Translations under genes and position numbers: made by a program
Notes under the pieces: model-generated
The model's database searches: none
What the model was told of the DNA's origin: nothing
What the model saw: the letters and a program-made list of their open reading frames with translations, nothing else
In this document: piece after piece, positions 5,143-5,143 of the stretch
How the letters are laid out: each line of letters begins with the position of its first letter
Numbering within the stretch: the first letter of the stretch is position 1
Origin: Candidatus Micrarchaeaceae archaeon
GTDB lineage: Archaea > Micrarchaeota > Micrarchaeia > Micrarchaeales > CABMGC01
Reading direction: 5' to 3'
Assembly: GCA_027310795.1 (NCBI GenBank)
Contig: DAIDAD010000046.1
Location: 1-5,143 of the forward strand
DNA: 5,143 nucleotides

Positions 5143-5143
5143 G

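Noticed and set aside
1..5143. CRISPR arrays, insertion sequences or long direct repeats.
   Set aside because: No regularly spaced repeats, transposase-like coding sequence or terminal inverted repeats were seen; the only notable repeat is the short initiation context at 2221 and 3483.

Overview
The window looks like a piece of an archaeal chromosome. The evidence is a minichromosome maintenance (MCM) replicative helicase as the main replication gene, BRE/TATA-type promoters, a presenilin-like intramembrane protease of the archaeal type, and an intron-containing tRNA with archaeal tRNA-Ile sequence and a bulge-helix-bulge splice site. Codon use strongly favours ATA for Ile and AGG/AGA for Arg; initiation uses TTG and perhaps CTG; intergenic gaps are short. 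This fits a small-genome archaeon of the DPANN/Micrarchaeota kind, but that placement is inference.

Layout. Positions 2-67 (+) hold the 3' end of an unidentified membrane protein. After a TATA-like promoter comes mcm (158-2212, +). A presenilin/SPP-type aspartyl protease follows after an 18-base gap and is probably in the same transcript (2231-3307, +, with a proposed CTG start). The 185-base gap at 3308-3492 is not empty. It holds a strong BRE/TATA element, a possible 24-codon reading frame, a perfect 8-bp hairpin followed by T-runs, and a GGTG ribosome binding site. It leads into a divergent glutamate-cysteine-ligase-like (GCS2/YbdK family) gene at 3493-4839 (+). On the minus strand lie tRNA-Ile(UAU) with a 25-nt intron (4892-4991) and, upstream of it, the probable 3' end of another gene (5047-5142).

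How the genes relate. mcm serves DNA replication and the protease acts in the membrane; there is no obvious functional link beyond probable co-transcription. The GCS2-like ligase has its own promoter and a leader that resembles a transcription attenuator. The tRNA supplies the decoder of AUA, the commonest Ile codon in these genes.

The four points most worth a second look are: (1) the attenuator-like leader before the ligase; (2) the spliced tRNA-Ile(UAU) in an ATA-rich genome; (3) a 10-base sequence repeated exactly before the non-ATG starts of two genes, implying a CTG start for the protease; (4) the ligase's altered conserved positions and an added CxxCxC cluster.
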